64,000 nt of DNA from Vibrio tarriae (GTDB lineage Bacteria > Pseudomonadota > Gammaproteobacteria > Enterobacterales > Vibrionaceae). The position numbers and the translations under genes were made by a program. This document shows, piece after piece, positions 19,971-28,256 of the stretch (position 1 is its first letter; every line of letters starts with the position of its first letter). Below the pieces are notes generated by a model. The model was not told where the DNA came from and searched no databases. It saw only the letters and a program-made list of their open reading frames with translations. The DNA lies in contig NZ_CP022352.1 of NCBI RefSeq assembly GCF_002216685.1, positions 930,001-994,000 of the forward strand, read 5' to 3'.

Positions 19971-20339
19971 TTACAACAATATCCAAGCCCAAGTAAAAGC
20001 TGCAAAGCAGAGCGCAACAAATACAGCGGCAGAGCCAATATCTTTCGCCCGTCCACTGAGTTCATGATGTTCAGCCCCAATCCTGTCTACGACAGCCTCA
20101 ACGGCAGAATTTAAAAGTTCAGCGATTAAAATAAGAACAAGGCAGCCAACAAGTAATACTTGTTCAACTTTCGTCACAGATAAGAAAAAGGTAAGAACGG
20201 TTAAGGGTAACGTTAAGGCAACCTCTTGACGAAAGGCTGCTTCATTTTTCCATGCAGCGGCAAATCCTTTCATCGAGTACCCAGTCGCGTAAAAAATACG
20301 CGCTATACCAGTACGTGAATGCTTCATAGTGTTTGTCAT
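19971..20339 (-). CDS. dgkA: Diacylglycerol kinase DgkA
   Basis: An inner-membrane kinase that turns diacylglycerol into phosphatidic acid, recycling the lipid by-product of envelope modifications. It has 122 residues, the same as E. coli DgkA, three membrane helices, an amphipathic N-terminus (GYSMKGFAAAWKNEAAFRQE) and the catalytic block ELLNSAVEAVVDRIG followed by HELSGRAKDIGSAAV. A second possible start (Met5) is 12 nt downstream. A PmrA-like repeat lies about 90 nt upstream at 20428-20444. The divergent neighbour is a PAP2 phosphatase, so lipid phosphate chemistry may be co-regulated here. Confidence 0.96.
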   Translation of the reverse strand: MTNTMKHSRTGIARIFYATGYSMKGFAAAWKNEAAFRQEVALTLPLTVLTFFLSVTKVEQVLLVGCLVLILIAELLNSAVEAVVDRIGAEHHELSGRAKDIGSAAVFVALCFAAFTWAWILL

Positions 20340-20770
20340 GTTGTGTTTGTTTTTGAATGGCTACGGATTATAAAGATTTATCATCAGCTGCCAACTAATA
20401 AGGTTTTTTTTCATTAAAATTTGTGTTCTTAAGTATTTTTTAAGATTTAATTGCAAGGCTAGAGTTAGGATGTATGAATCAATGGTAAATGATAATAGTT
20501 GTAATTCTGTTATTAAAATTGTTGATTTTTTAGACATGGGATTTAATTGATATCTTTATTCGGCATGAATTCTGCATTCATAACGAATGCTCGCGATGCG
20601 TATTGATGGATCATTACAAATTGTTACTTATTTTATCGACAAGTTTTCACGGTCAATAGTAATAATAAGTACGATTGGTGGTGGGGTGTTTGAACTTAAT
20701 ATTCACCACAAGCCAATGGAAAATGAATAAAAAGAATACCATTTAAAAAATAAATAATAGGGATTTTATT
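20340..20770. other. AT-rich divergent control region, dgkA / PAP2 gene
   Basis: About 430 nt with no credible gene. It is strikingly AT-rich and holds the PmrA-like repeat at 20428-20444 plus a small hairpin (GCATTC/GAATGC, 20574-20590). The PAP2 start is preceded by AATAGGG. The length is more than two simple promoters need. Confidence 0.6.
20428..20444. promoter_or_regulatory. PmrA-like direct repeat upstream of dgkA
   Basis: CTTAAG-N5-TTTAAG on the plus strand, equal to CTTAAA-N5-CTTAAG on the minus strand, starts about 90 nt upstream of dgkA. Same spacing as the repeat at 19852-19868. A binding site for a PmrA-type regulator is inferred. Confidence 0.45.
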
Positions 20771-21313
20771 ATGACGCCTCGTCAGTTATTGGCTATTTCA
20801 ATAGTTATGTGTACCTCTCCAATCTCCTATGCAGCTGAAAAAAGTAAATTAGAGGTATATGGGGATATTGCTCAATACGGGATTCCTCTTACCGCTGGAT
20901 TGATTACGGCCATTCATATGGATGGTGAAGGGATGATGCAGTTGGCTGAGGGGGCATTCTGGACTGCGGCGGCAACGGAGGCGCTGAAATTGTCGGTTGA
21001 TGCCCAACGTCCAAATGGAGGAAGCCAAAGTTTTCCTTCTGGCCATACATCAGCAGCGAGCCAAGGGGCGGCTTATCTGCAGTTTCGGTATGGTTCAACT
21101 TACGGTATCCCAGCTTACGCTGCGGCAGCGCTAGTGGGTTATTCACAAGTTGATGCGAATAAACATTACTGGCGAGATGTTGCCGCCGGCATGGCATTAG
21201 CCACTGGCATTCAATATGCGATTACTGTTGGGGGGATCTCCGCCACCAATTTAGTGCTTGTGCCTTATTTTGATGGCGACGAAACAGGAATTTACGCCAG
21301 TTTGTCATTCTGA
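20771..21313 (+). CDS. PAP2-family lipid phosphatase, exported
   Basis: A 180-residue type 2 phosphatidic acid phosphatase superfamily protein. The three catalytic motifs are visible: K(x)nRP as KLSVDAQRP (about residues 75-83), PSGHTS (about 91-96) and a YSQVDANKHYWRDV block (about 132-145) where SRxxxxxHxxxD is usual. Here Arg is replaced by Gln in the first positions while the His and Asp remain. An N-terminal signal (cleavage near SYA, residue 21) puts the active site in the periplasm. Possible substrates are PgpB-type lipid phosphates, undecaprenyl pyrophosphate or lipid A phosphates. It is divergent from dgkA. Confidence 0.88.
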   Translation: MTPRQLLAISIVMCTSPISYAAEKSKLEVYGDIAQYGIPLTAGLITAIHMDGEGMMQLAEGAFWTAAATEALKLSVDAQRPNGGSQSFPSGHTSAASQGAAYLQFRYGSTYGIPAYAAAALVGYSQVDANKHYWRDVAAGMALATGIQYAITVGGISATNLVLVPYFDGDETGIYASLSF

Positions 21314-21409
21314 TGTGGTGATGACGCGGTAGCATAATGCCAGAGCGTGAAGGGGATGTTATTCTATGCCCAGCAAATCTAGCACTTTATGATTAATAGG
21401 CGAGAATGA

Positions 21410-22030
21410 ATGGCCAAAGCACTTCTATTAGTTGATATTCAAAATGATTTTTCACCCAGCGGTGCGCTGCCTGTACCGGATGGGGATGCCGTTGTCCCTG
21501 TGATTAATCAATTGCTTCCGCTCTTTGAACATGTGATTGCCACCAAAGATTGGCACCCAGCCAAACACGCGAGTTTTGCGTCCGTGCAGGGGAAAACTCC
21601 GGGCGAAGTCATTGACCTTAATGGTATTCCACAAGTGATGTGGCCTGATCACTGCGTGCAAAATACCCATGGCGCAGAATTTATAGCAGGGTTGGATGTG
21701 CAGCGGATTACGCACATTGTCACCAAAGGCACTCATGCTGAAGTCGACAGTTATAGTGGTTTTTATGATAACCAACGCTTCCATGCTACAGGATTGGCCG
21801 AATACTTGAGTAATCAGGGAATTTCAGAGGTTTACATTGCAGGTTTAGCCACCGACTACTGTGTGAAATTTACGGCGTTGGATGCGGTTTCACTCTGCTT
21901 TAAAACTTGGGTGATTCAGGATGCCTGCCGTGGCGTTGAACTCAATGAGGGTGATTGCGCGGCTGCATGGCACACGATGCAAACGGCAGGGTGTCAGTTG
22001 ATCACCTCTCAGCAGTTGCTTGCGGGTTAA
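21410..22030 (+). CDS. pncA: Nicotinamidase PncA
   Basis: Hydrolyses nicotinamide to nicotinate for NAD salvage. The catalytic triad is visible: Asp in LLVDIQNDF (residue 9), the Lys in VTKGTHAEVDSYS and the nucleophile Cys151 in ATDYCVKFTALDA. The metal-binding Asp-His-His set is in KDWHPAKHASF. The length, 206 residues, is normal. It is a single gene convergent with mgsA. Confidence 0.94.
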   Translation: MAKALLLVDIQNDFSPSGALPVPDGDAVVPVINQLLPLFEHVIATKDWHPAKHASFASVQGKTPGEVIDLNGIPQVMWPDHCVQNTHGAEFIAGLDVQRITHIVTKGTHAEVDSYSGFYDNQRFHATGLAEYLSNQGISEVYIAGLATDYCVKFTALDAVSLCFKTWVIQDACRGVELNEGDCAAAWHTMQTAGCQLITSQQLLAG

Positions 22031-22050
22031 TGATCTACCTCAGGCTCTAT

Positions 22051-22082
22051 AACCATGACTATCTCAAGAAATAGCCATGGTT
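22051..22082. terminator. Hairpin between pncA and mgsA
   Basis: A 12-bp stem with one mismatch (22051-22062 and 22071-22082; loop of 8) lies between the two convergent genes. It has no T-run on either side, so termination strength is uncertain. Confidence 0.45.
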
Positions 22083-22098
22083 GCGGTTAGATCAAGTG

Positions 22099-22554
22099 TT
22101 AGGTGCGTTCAGCGAGATAAGCTTGGTAATCCGGAATTTCAATTTGCACTTCCTGCTCCATCAAAGAGGAAGAAAACAGGAACTTAGCGCTGGCACGGTT
22201 GGTGGCGACGGGAATATTCCACACACTGGCGATACGCAGTAGCGCTTTCACATCGGGGTCATGCGGAACGGCATTGAGTGGATCCCAAAAGAAAATCAGC
22301 ACATCAATTTTGCCTTCAGAAATTAACGCGCCCAGTTGCTGATCACCGCCCATTGGGCCGCTGATCATACTTTTGATCGCCAGTCCCGTTTCTTTACTGA
22401 GCATATGCCCCGTGGTGCCAGTGGCATACAGGAAATGGCGTTGCAGTTTTTCCTTGTTCTCTGTTACCCAGCGCAGCAGTTCACCTTTGCAGTTATCGTG
22501 AGCCACAAGAGCAACGTGTTTGTGCGCTGCCATAGTGCGGGTGGTTTTTTTCAT
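22099..22554 (-). CDS. mgsA: Methylglyoxal synthase MgsA
   Basis: Converts dihydroxyacetone phosphate to methylglyoxal and phosphate, a bypass of lower glycolysis when sugar phosphates build up. The 151-residue protein shows family blocks [38 protein letters not shown] (which holds the catalytic Asp), [20 protein letters not shown] and [14 protein letters not shown]. The length is the same as E. coli MgsA. It is monocistronic. Confidence 0.96.
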   Translation of the reverse strand: MKKTTRTMAAHKHVALVAHDNCKGELLRWVTENKEKLQRHFLYATGTTGHMLSKETGLAIKSMISGPMGGDQQLGALISEGKIDVLIFFWDPLNAVPHDPDVKALLRIASVWNIPVATNRASAKFLFSSSLMEQEVQIEIPDYQAYLAERT

Positions 22555-22608
22555 GGGTACATTTCCTAATGATTTTGGATGAGAGGTTTGATAACCAAAT
22601 TTTCGAGT

Positions 22609-23601
22609 TTATTCAACCGTTTTTACTTGAAATACGGGCCTGTATTCGGACGGAGATAACGAATCTGCAATGATCTTTTTCTCTAGGTGATTAGGGGTTA
22701 ACGCTTCAATCTTAGGTGCTTGTAGCACAGCGTACGGCTGCTGACGCAAAAATGCCGCGGCTTGACGTACTGAAAGGCGGCCTTGTTCGACCATTTGATC
22801 GCTTGGGGCAAATTCAACACGGCCTCGTAATAATCCTCGATAAACACCATGACTCAAATAGGTTGCGATAAGGCCGATTTGGTCACTTTTATTGAGTGAA
22901 CGCAATTCGCTGATCGCCGCTTCAATCGCCACCGCACTGCCAACCAAATAACGCACGTTCGGTTGCTCTAATGCTTGCTGTATCAAATTACGTTGTAGCT
23001 CTTTATCGTTGTCCGCCCACAAAATTTCAGTAATGCGCACGTCGCTGTCACGAATCGCCTCTTGCAGCCCTTGTAAAACGGGTTTTGTCCCGCCACTGGA
23101 AGCAGGACCGGGCAGCACCACAATCTTGATGTCGCCGCTGCCTTTGGGGTGCTTACGGGCTAAATATTCACCCGCGTAAAAACCCATCCAATACCAATCG
23201 ACGCCCACTTCGCCTTTTAGGTGTTCTTGCTGTTTCTCATCCAACAGCAACTGATTCACCGTAGCAAACACAGGGATTGAGCGTGTGTAACGTGCCAAAT
23301 CCTCTTGATACAGCTCGGGTGATACGGTGCCAAGCAAAATGGCGTCTGCCCCCCAACGTACGCACAGTGCAATTTGCTGTTGTTGCTTGCTGTGGTTAGG
23401 GTAGCCACCCGCTTCCATAACACGCAAATTGAGGTTAAGTTTACGCGCTTCCTCCACCATGCCGTAGTTGACCGACAGCCAGTAAGAGTCTTTGAGATGA
23501 GGGTAAAGCGCACAGAGTTTTTCCGCCGCTGTTGCTGGAAGTGCAGAGAGCAGCAAAAGTGCAGAAATCAGTGAAAATGAGTGCAAACGCAGATTTGGCA
23601 T
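22609..23601 (-). CDS. torT: TorT, periplasmic TMAO-sensing partner of TorS
   Basis: TorT is a ribose-binding-protein-like periplasmic protein that binds trimethylamine N-oxide and, with TorS, signals its presence. The ATG at 23601 gives a clear signal peptide (MPNLRLHSFSL..., cleavage near TAA, residue 26) and about 330 residues. The frame extends upstream to 23658, but that part would precede the signal peptide. The WADNDKELQRNLIQQALEQ and AVAIEAAISEL stretches fit TorT. It is divergent from torS, 87 nt apart. No torR or torCAD is nearby. Confidence 0.92.
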   Translation of the reverse strand: MPNLRLHSFSLISALLLLSALPATAAEKLCALYPHLKDSYWLSVNYGMVEEARKLNLNLRVMEAGGYPNHSKQQQQIALCVRWGADAILLGTVSPELYQEDLARYTRSIPVFATVNQLLLDEKQQEHLKGEVGVDWYWMGFYAGEYLARKHPKGSGDIKIVVLPGPASSGGTKPVLQGLQEAIRDSDVRITEILWADNDKELQRNLIQQALEQPNVRYLVGSAVAIEAAISELRSLNKSDQIGLIATYLSHGVYRGLLRGRVEFAPSDQMVEQGRLSVRQAAAFLRQQPYAVLQAPKIEALTPNHLEKKIIADSLSPSEYRPVFQVKTVE

Positions 23602-23688
23602 GAGGTTATTCGTTGGCGAACCGGAGTAAACACTGCACAATATAGCCCAATCCGTCACGCAGAAGAAGTCAACAAGAAGGTTTTCCCC

Positions 23689-26589
23689 ATGCGTCTCGCT
23701 AAAGCCAGTATTGGTCGCAAGCTCTTATTTTCTTTCAGCGCGATGGCATTGCTCGTGCTTCTCTCGGCACTGATCGGTGTTTTAGGCTTTTCTCTGGTCG
23801 CGAAAACCGAGCGCGATGTAGTCAATAATGCCATTCCTTCGATGATCGAGGCGCGCCAAGTGGCCGAACTTAGTCATCAAATCATTGCCTCTGTGCAGAC
23901 TCTGTCTAACGCCAAAAATGAGCAAGAACACCAAGCCGCAGGGCAGAAGGTTTTCTCGCAGTTAGAAACTTTACTCACCCATATCCAACAATTGGGAGAG
24001 GAGGCGTTTGATAGCGTGCTGCTGGATAGGTTAGAGCAAGATGTGCAAAACGTAATTGATACTCTGGCGCAATTGGGACGGCGCGTTGAGCACAGACTCA
24101 CGCTGGAGAGCCAACTGAGTGCGAGCGTCAAAGAGATGCGTAAATTGGCGCAAGAGCTGGAACAGTTAACCCGCACCCAAGTGCTCAATACCAGCACGAT
24201 TGCGGTCGCCAATGTCACGCACATCTACGATTTATTGCAAAAGCAGCAGCAAGCGCAGGTTTATCAGGCATTAGACAATCTGGTGGAAGTCGATTTGGAT
24301 TTGGCGGAGCGCTTACATGAGCTGCATCTTCTGGCTTTTAAGGTGCTCAATGAGATTGAAGAAACGCAAACCGTGACCGATTTAGAGCGGATTTTAGCTT
24401 TAGATAGCGAATTTGCTGCCAACTTAAGCATTATGCAGCGCCGTGTACAAGCGGTGGAAGATCCGACCCGCTCTAAACAAATGATCGGTTTATTGCGCGA
24501 ACTAGAAAAGCGCCGCATCGTATTCGAGCTACTGAAACAGCGCTACAGCAATGAACAGGCTGCGCAACAATTACTGCAAGGTAGCTTGACTCAATTCGCC
24601 AAGCTCAACAATACCGTCAACCAACTGGTCGATGCGTCAAATCAAGTGACAACCACCGCGGTGAGTAAACTCTCTAACACCCTCTATTACGCACAATTGA
24701 TCTTGACCGTACTGGGGTTACTCGGCTTAGTGATTGTGGTGTGGATAGTGTGGAAGGTTGTCTATCGCTCGGTCATTCAGCGTCTCGATCAACACACCGC
24801 GGCGCTGCTCTCAGTGGCCAAAGGGCAGCTCGAAGTTGAGATCTCGACTCAAGGCAATGATGAACTGGGTCAGATGGGGCAGGCGATTGCCCATGCGCGA
24901 GATACCGCCAAAGCGCTCAAAGTGGTGGTAGAAAGTGAAGTGCTAGCCAAACGCGAGTTGCAACAGCACAAAGAACATTTGGAAGAGTTGGTCGAGCAGC
25001 GTACTCATCAATTGAGCGAGATGAACCATAAGCTCAATCAAGAAGTGCTTAACCATGCCAAAGCGCGTTATCAAGCGGAACAGGCCAGCCGCGCGAAGTC
25101 AGCCTTCTTGGCCACCATGAGCCATGAAATTCGTACCCCAATGAATGGTGTGTTGGGCACGGCGCGTTTACTACAAGAAACCTCGCTCACTTCCACTCAA
25201 CAGCACTATGTACAGGTGATAAACCGTAGCGGACGGTCGCTGTTGGCAATCCTTAACGATGTACTCGATTACTCCAAAATCGAAGCGGGACATCTGGAGA
25301 TTCATCAAACTGATTTCGATTTGTATCGATTAGTGCGTGAAACTTACGATCTGATGCAAAGCCGGGCGCTAGAAAAAGGCATCAGCCTCACTTACCACAT
25401 TGATGAGGATGTCACGCAATACTGGCAAGGTGATGAAATCCGTATCGGACAAGTGCTCAATAATTTGGTTGGCAACGCGATCAAGTTTACTGAGCAGGGC
25501 GAAGTGCGTATTAGTATCCGCCTAGGCCTCGATGGGCAAGGCATTCGCTTTGCAGTGGAAGACTCGGGCACTGGGATTGCCGAGGAGGAGCAAGCGACCT
25601 TGTTTGACGCCTTTACTCAAGCCGAAGCCGGCCGCCGAAAACAATGTGGCACTGGCTTAGGTTTAGCGATCAGCCGTAAGTTGGTGCAAGCAATGGGCGG
25701 CGAGTTGCAACTCGCTTCGCAGCTCGGTCAAGGTAGCTGTTTCTGGTTTACCTTACCGTTAGCGGTTGGACAGCCTGTTGAGACGCCAGCACTAGCGGTC
25801 GATGATGTGCCTGTCGCTAAAGTGCTGCTTGTCGAAGATAACGAAGTCAACTGTTTGGTCGCACAAGGCTTTTTAACCGGTCTCGGCCATCAAGTGACCT
25901 TGGCGAAAAGCGTACAAGAGGCGAAACTCTGCTTCCAGCAGCAACGCTTTGACATTGCACTACTCGATATTCATTTGCCCGATGGGAATGGGGTTGATCT
26001 GCTGCGTGATTTACGCCAAATGGAAGACAGTATTCATAATGCGGTGATCCCTTTTATTGCCGTTTCTGCTCATGTGTTTAATGAAGATGTTGCGGGATAT
26101 TTAGCCGCAGGATTTGATGGTTATCTGCCTAAACCGCTGGTCAAGGAGCAATTGGCGGTCATGTTACGTCGGCAGTTAACCGGAAGGGGAGGGCATGACG
26201 TTGACGGCAAATCGCAACACGAATTCTCGACAGTGAAAACTTCAGCGTTAACGGAAGATGTTGCAGTCCTTGATAAAGCTAAGTTTGAACAGGATGTGCA
26301 GATCCTTGGTGTAGAGAAAATGCGAGAAATTGTCGGCTATTTTGAACAGGGCTGTGCCGAGTTCTTCGTTATTTGTGAAGCGCAGAAGGATAACGATGCG
26401 CAGATCAAAAGCCAAGCTCATAAGTTAAAAGGTTCTGCGGGGGCGTTATGGTTAACGGCGCTGTACCAGCTTTGTCAGCAAATTGAGCAAGCGGATTCCC
26501 CGGCGAAAGCATTCCAAGCTAGCCCACTCGTCGAGGCGGTGGAACACGCGAAAAGTGCGCTGGTTCAAACGTTGAGTGACATGAAATAA
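23689..26589 (+). CDS. torS: TorS, TMAO hybrid sensor kinase
   Basis: A tripartite hybrid kinase that answers to TMAO through TorT. The ATG at 23689 (MRLAKASIG, AAGAAGG site upstream) gives 966 residues; the open frame extends back to 23581 and would add 36 unlikely residues. It has a first membrane helix (about 13-35), a periplasmic four-helix sensor (to about 330), a second helix (about 335-357), HAMP and coiled coil, and HisKA with His479 (TMSHEIRTP). An HATPase (CGTGLGLAISRK), a receiver with Asp760 (LLDIHLPDG) and a C-terminal HPt with His911 (AHKLKGSAG) follow. Phosphorelay to TorR, encoded elsewhere, is expected. Confidence 0.95.
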   Translation: MRLAKASIGRKLLFSFSAMALLVLLSALIGVLGFSLVAKTERDVVNNAIPSMIEARQVAELSHQIIASVQTLSNAKNEQEHQAAGQKVFSQLETLLTHIQQLGEEAFDSVLLDRLEQDVQNVIDTLAQLGRRVEHRLTLESQLSASVKEMRKLAQELEQLTRTQVLNTSTIAVANVTHIYDLLQKQQQAQVYQALDNLVEVDLDLAERLHELHLLAFKVLNEIEETQTVTDLERILALDSEFAANLSIMQRRVQAVEDPTRSKQMIGLLRELEKRRIVFELLKQRYSNEQAAQQLLQGSLTQFAKLNNTVNQLVDASNQVTTTAVSKLSNTLYYAQLILTVLGLLGLVIVVWIVWKVVYRSVIQRLDQHTAALLSVAKGQLEVEISTQGNDELGQMGQAIAHARDTAKALKVVVESEVLAKRELQQHKEHLEELVEQRTHQLSEMNHKLNQEVLNHAKARYQAEQASRAKSAFLATMSHEIRTPMNGVLGTARLLQETSLTSTQQHYVQVINRSGRSLLAILNDVLDYSKIEAGHLEIHQTDFDLYRLVRETYDLMQSRALEKGISLTYHIDEDVTQYWQGDEIRIGQVLNNLVGNAIKFTEQGEVRISIRLGLDGQGIRFAVEDSGTGIAEEEQATLFDAFTQAEAGRRKQCGTGLGLAISRKLVQAMGGELQLASQLGQGSCFWFTLPLAVGQPVETPALAVDDVPVAKVLLVEDNEVNCLVAQGFLTGLGHQVTLAKSVQEAKLCFQQQRFDIALLDIHLPDGNGVDLLRDLRQMEDSIHNAVIPFIAVSAHVFNEDVAGYLAAGFDGYLPKPLVKEQLAVMLRRQLTGRGGHDVDGKSQHEFSTVKTSALTEDVAVLDKAKFEQDVQILGVEKMREIVGYFEQGCAEFFVICEAQKDNDAQIKSQAHKLKGSAGALWLTALYQLCQQIEQADSPAKAFQASPLVEAVEHAKSALVQTLSDMK

Positions 26590-26593
26590 GTAT

Positions 26594-26621
26594 AAAAAAA
26601 GACCTGCGACAAGCGCAGGTC
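26594..26621 (-). terminator. Terminator distal to pyk (and 3' of torS)
   Basis: An 8-bp stem (GACCTGCG / CGCAGGTC, 26601-26608 and 26614-26621; 5-nt loop) is followed on the minus strand by TTTTTTTATA. It is about 95 nt past pyk and just after torS, so it may serve both. Confidence 0.8.
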
Positions 26622-26673
26622 AAATCCCTATGTGGAGCATTTGGGAGAGTATGATTACAAAGTTATGGGGGAT

Positions 26674-26710
26674 ATTAGTGACGCCGAACCCTACTTTCCG
26701 CGTCACTAAT
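26674..26710. repeat. Perfect 11-bp inverted repeat next to the pyk stop
   Basis: ATTAGTGACGC and its exact complement GCGTCACTAAT (26674-26684 and 26700-26710) with a 15-nt loop lie 4 nt beyond the pyk stop codon. It could form a stabilising 3' hairpin ahead of the true terminator at 26594-26621. Confidence 0.6.
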
Positions 26711-26714
26711 TGGG

Positions 26715-28175
26715 TTAGGCGACCAGTTCTTCCTGTTGCGCCAAATTCAGTAGTCGGCACACGTTAATGTGACCAACCCCTTCTACAGACTCCAATTGAG
26801 TCACGAGAATGGACGATATTTTTTTCTCTTGCGCAGATTTGCGCAGCAATTGGATCAATTGAGTAGCAATATCACCTTGCTTGTCTAAATGCTGGAAGTA
26901 CGTTGGTGTGACACCACGCAAAATGGAGAGCTTACGCAGCAGAGCTGGCTTGTCAGACACTGCCCAAATGGTGGCTTGGCTTTGACAGCGTGACATCAAA
27001 AGCGGCGTTTCACCTTGCTCAGTCACAATCGCTACACCGAGATCTTTATTCACTTTGGATGCTGAAATCATCGATGACAGAGCGAAGCTTTTGCCCGCAT
27101 CGTTGCACAGATGCTGTAGCGCATCCCAACAATTTTGCGCGCAGTGAGTTTCGTGCTCAACCCCTTGGGCGATACGCACCATGGCTTGTACTGCTTCAAC
27201 GGGGTAACGTCCCGCGGCTGATTCCGCAGAAAGCATGATCGCGTCAGTACCATCAATCACCGCATTCGCCACGTCTAACACTTCTGCACGTGTTGGCAAT
27301 GGGTTTTCGATCATGGATTCCATCATTTGTGTCGCGGTGATCACAGGTTTACCTAAGTGTTTGGAACGAGCGATCAACGCTTTTTGTACGCTTGGCAAAC
27401 GAGCATCGCCAATCTCAACCCCTAAGTCACCACGAGCAACCATGATCACATCTGACGCGCGAATAACGCTGTCCATCGCTTCTTCAGTGGCTACCACTTC
27501 GGCACGCTCAACTTTCGCGACAATGTGTGCATGACAACCTGCTTGTACGGCGAGTTGGCGTGCGTATTCAATGTCTTCGGCATTACGTGGAAAAGACACG
27601 GCTAAGAAGTCTGCTTGCAGTTCAGCGGCGGTAATAATGTCGAGCTTGTCTTTCTCTGTCAGAGCAGGAGCCGATAGGCCACCACCGAGCAAGTTAATAC
27701 CTTTACGGTTGGAAAGCTTGCCGCTATTCAGTGCAACAGTGTGTGCGATACGAGTTTGCGTATCGACCGCTGTCACTTCCAGTTGAATGCGACCATCATC
27801 CAGTAGCAGGATATTGCCCACTTTCAGGTCATCGATCAGCTCTGGGTAATCTAAACCCACGCGCTCTTGCGTACCAGCTTGACGATCTAAATTCCCATCC
27901 AGAATAAAAGTGTCGCCTGCAGCGAGTTGAATCGCGCCTTCTTCAAAACAAGCGATACGAATTTTAGGACCTTGTAAGTCAACTAATACACCCACGCTCA
28001 CATTCAACTGTTGCGCGATGTCACGCACCATTTCCGCGCGGGCAATGTGTTCTTCAGCGCTGCCGTGAGAAAAGTTCAAGCGAACTACGTTCACGCCAGC
28101 TTGGATAAGTTGAGTCAGAGTTTCACGAGTTTGGCTAGCTGGGCCTAAAGTGGCCACGATTTTGGTTTTACACAT
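26715..28175 (-). CDS. pykA: Pyruvate kinase
   Basis: Converts PEP and ADP to pyruvate and ATP. The 486-residue protein shows the barrel start TKIVATLGPAS, the NFSHG stretch, the catalytic Lys/Glu in AKVERAE, the metal/substrate region GDLGVEI, and TATQMMESM. By position it is the chromosome II pyruvate kinase of V. cholerae (VCA0708 in my recall); it is the second isozyme, so 'pykA' is a convention. It lies directly downstream of the phosphoglycerate/PEP transporter pgtP on the same strand, with an 81-nt gap that includes pgtP's terminator. That linkage suggests imported phosphoglycerate or PEP is burned through this enzyme. Confidence 0.95.
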   Translation of the reverse strand: MCKTKIVATLGPASQTRETLTQLIQAGVNVVRLNFSHGSAEEHIARAEMVRDIAQQLNVSVGVLVDLQGPKIRIACFEEGAIQLAAGDTFILDGNLDRQAGTQERVGLDYPELIDDLKVGNILLLDDGRIQLEVTAVDTQTRIAHTVALNSGKLSNRKGINLLGGGLSAPALTEKDKLDIITAAELQADFLAVSFPRNAEDIEYARQLAVQAGCHAHIVAKVERAEVVATEEAMDSVIRASDVIMVARGDLGVEIGDARLPSVQKALIARSKHLGKPVITATQMMESMIENPLPTRAEVLDVANAVIDGTDAIMLSAESAAGRYPVEAVQAMVRIAQGVEHETHCAQNCWDALQHLCNDAGKSFALSSMISASKVNKDLGVAIVTEQGETPLLMSRCQSQATIWAVSDKPALLRKLSILRGVTPTYFQHLDKQGDIATQLIQLLRKSAQEKKISSILVTQLESVEGVGHINVCRLLNLAQQEELVA

Positions 28176-28212
28176 ATTGCAATTCCTATAACGACGCTCA
28201 ACAAGAAAAATA

Positions 28213-28247
28213 AAAAAGAGAAAGTAAGCAGGAGCTAGGCTCCTGCT
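28213..28247 (-). terminator. Terminator after pgtP
   Basis: A 9-bp stem AGCAGGAGC / GCTCCTGCT (28227-28235 and 28239-28247, 3-nt loop) is followed on the minus strand by TACTTTCTCTTTTTT. It lies 10 nt past the pgtP stop and ahead of pyk. Confidence 0.85.
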
Positions 28248-28256
28248 TGGCGTAGG

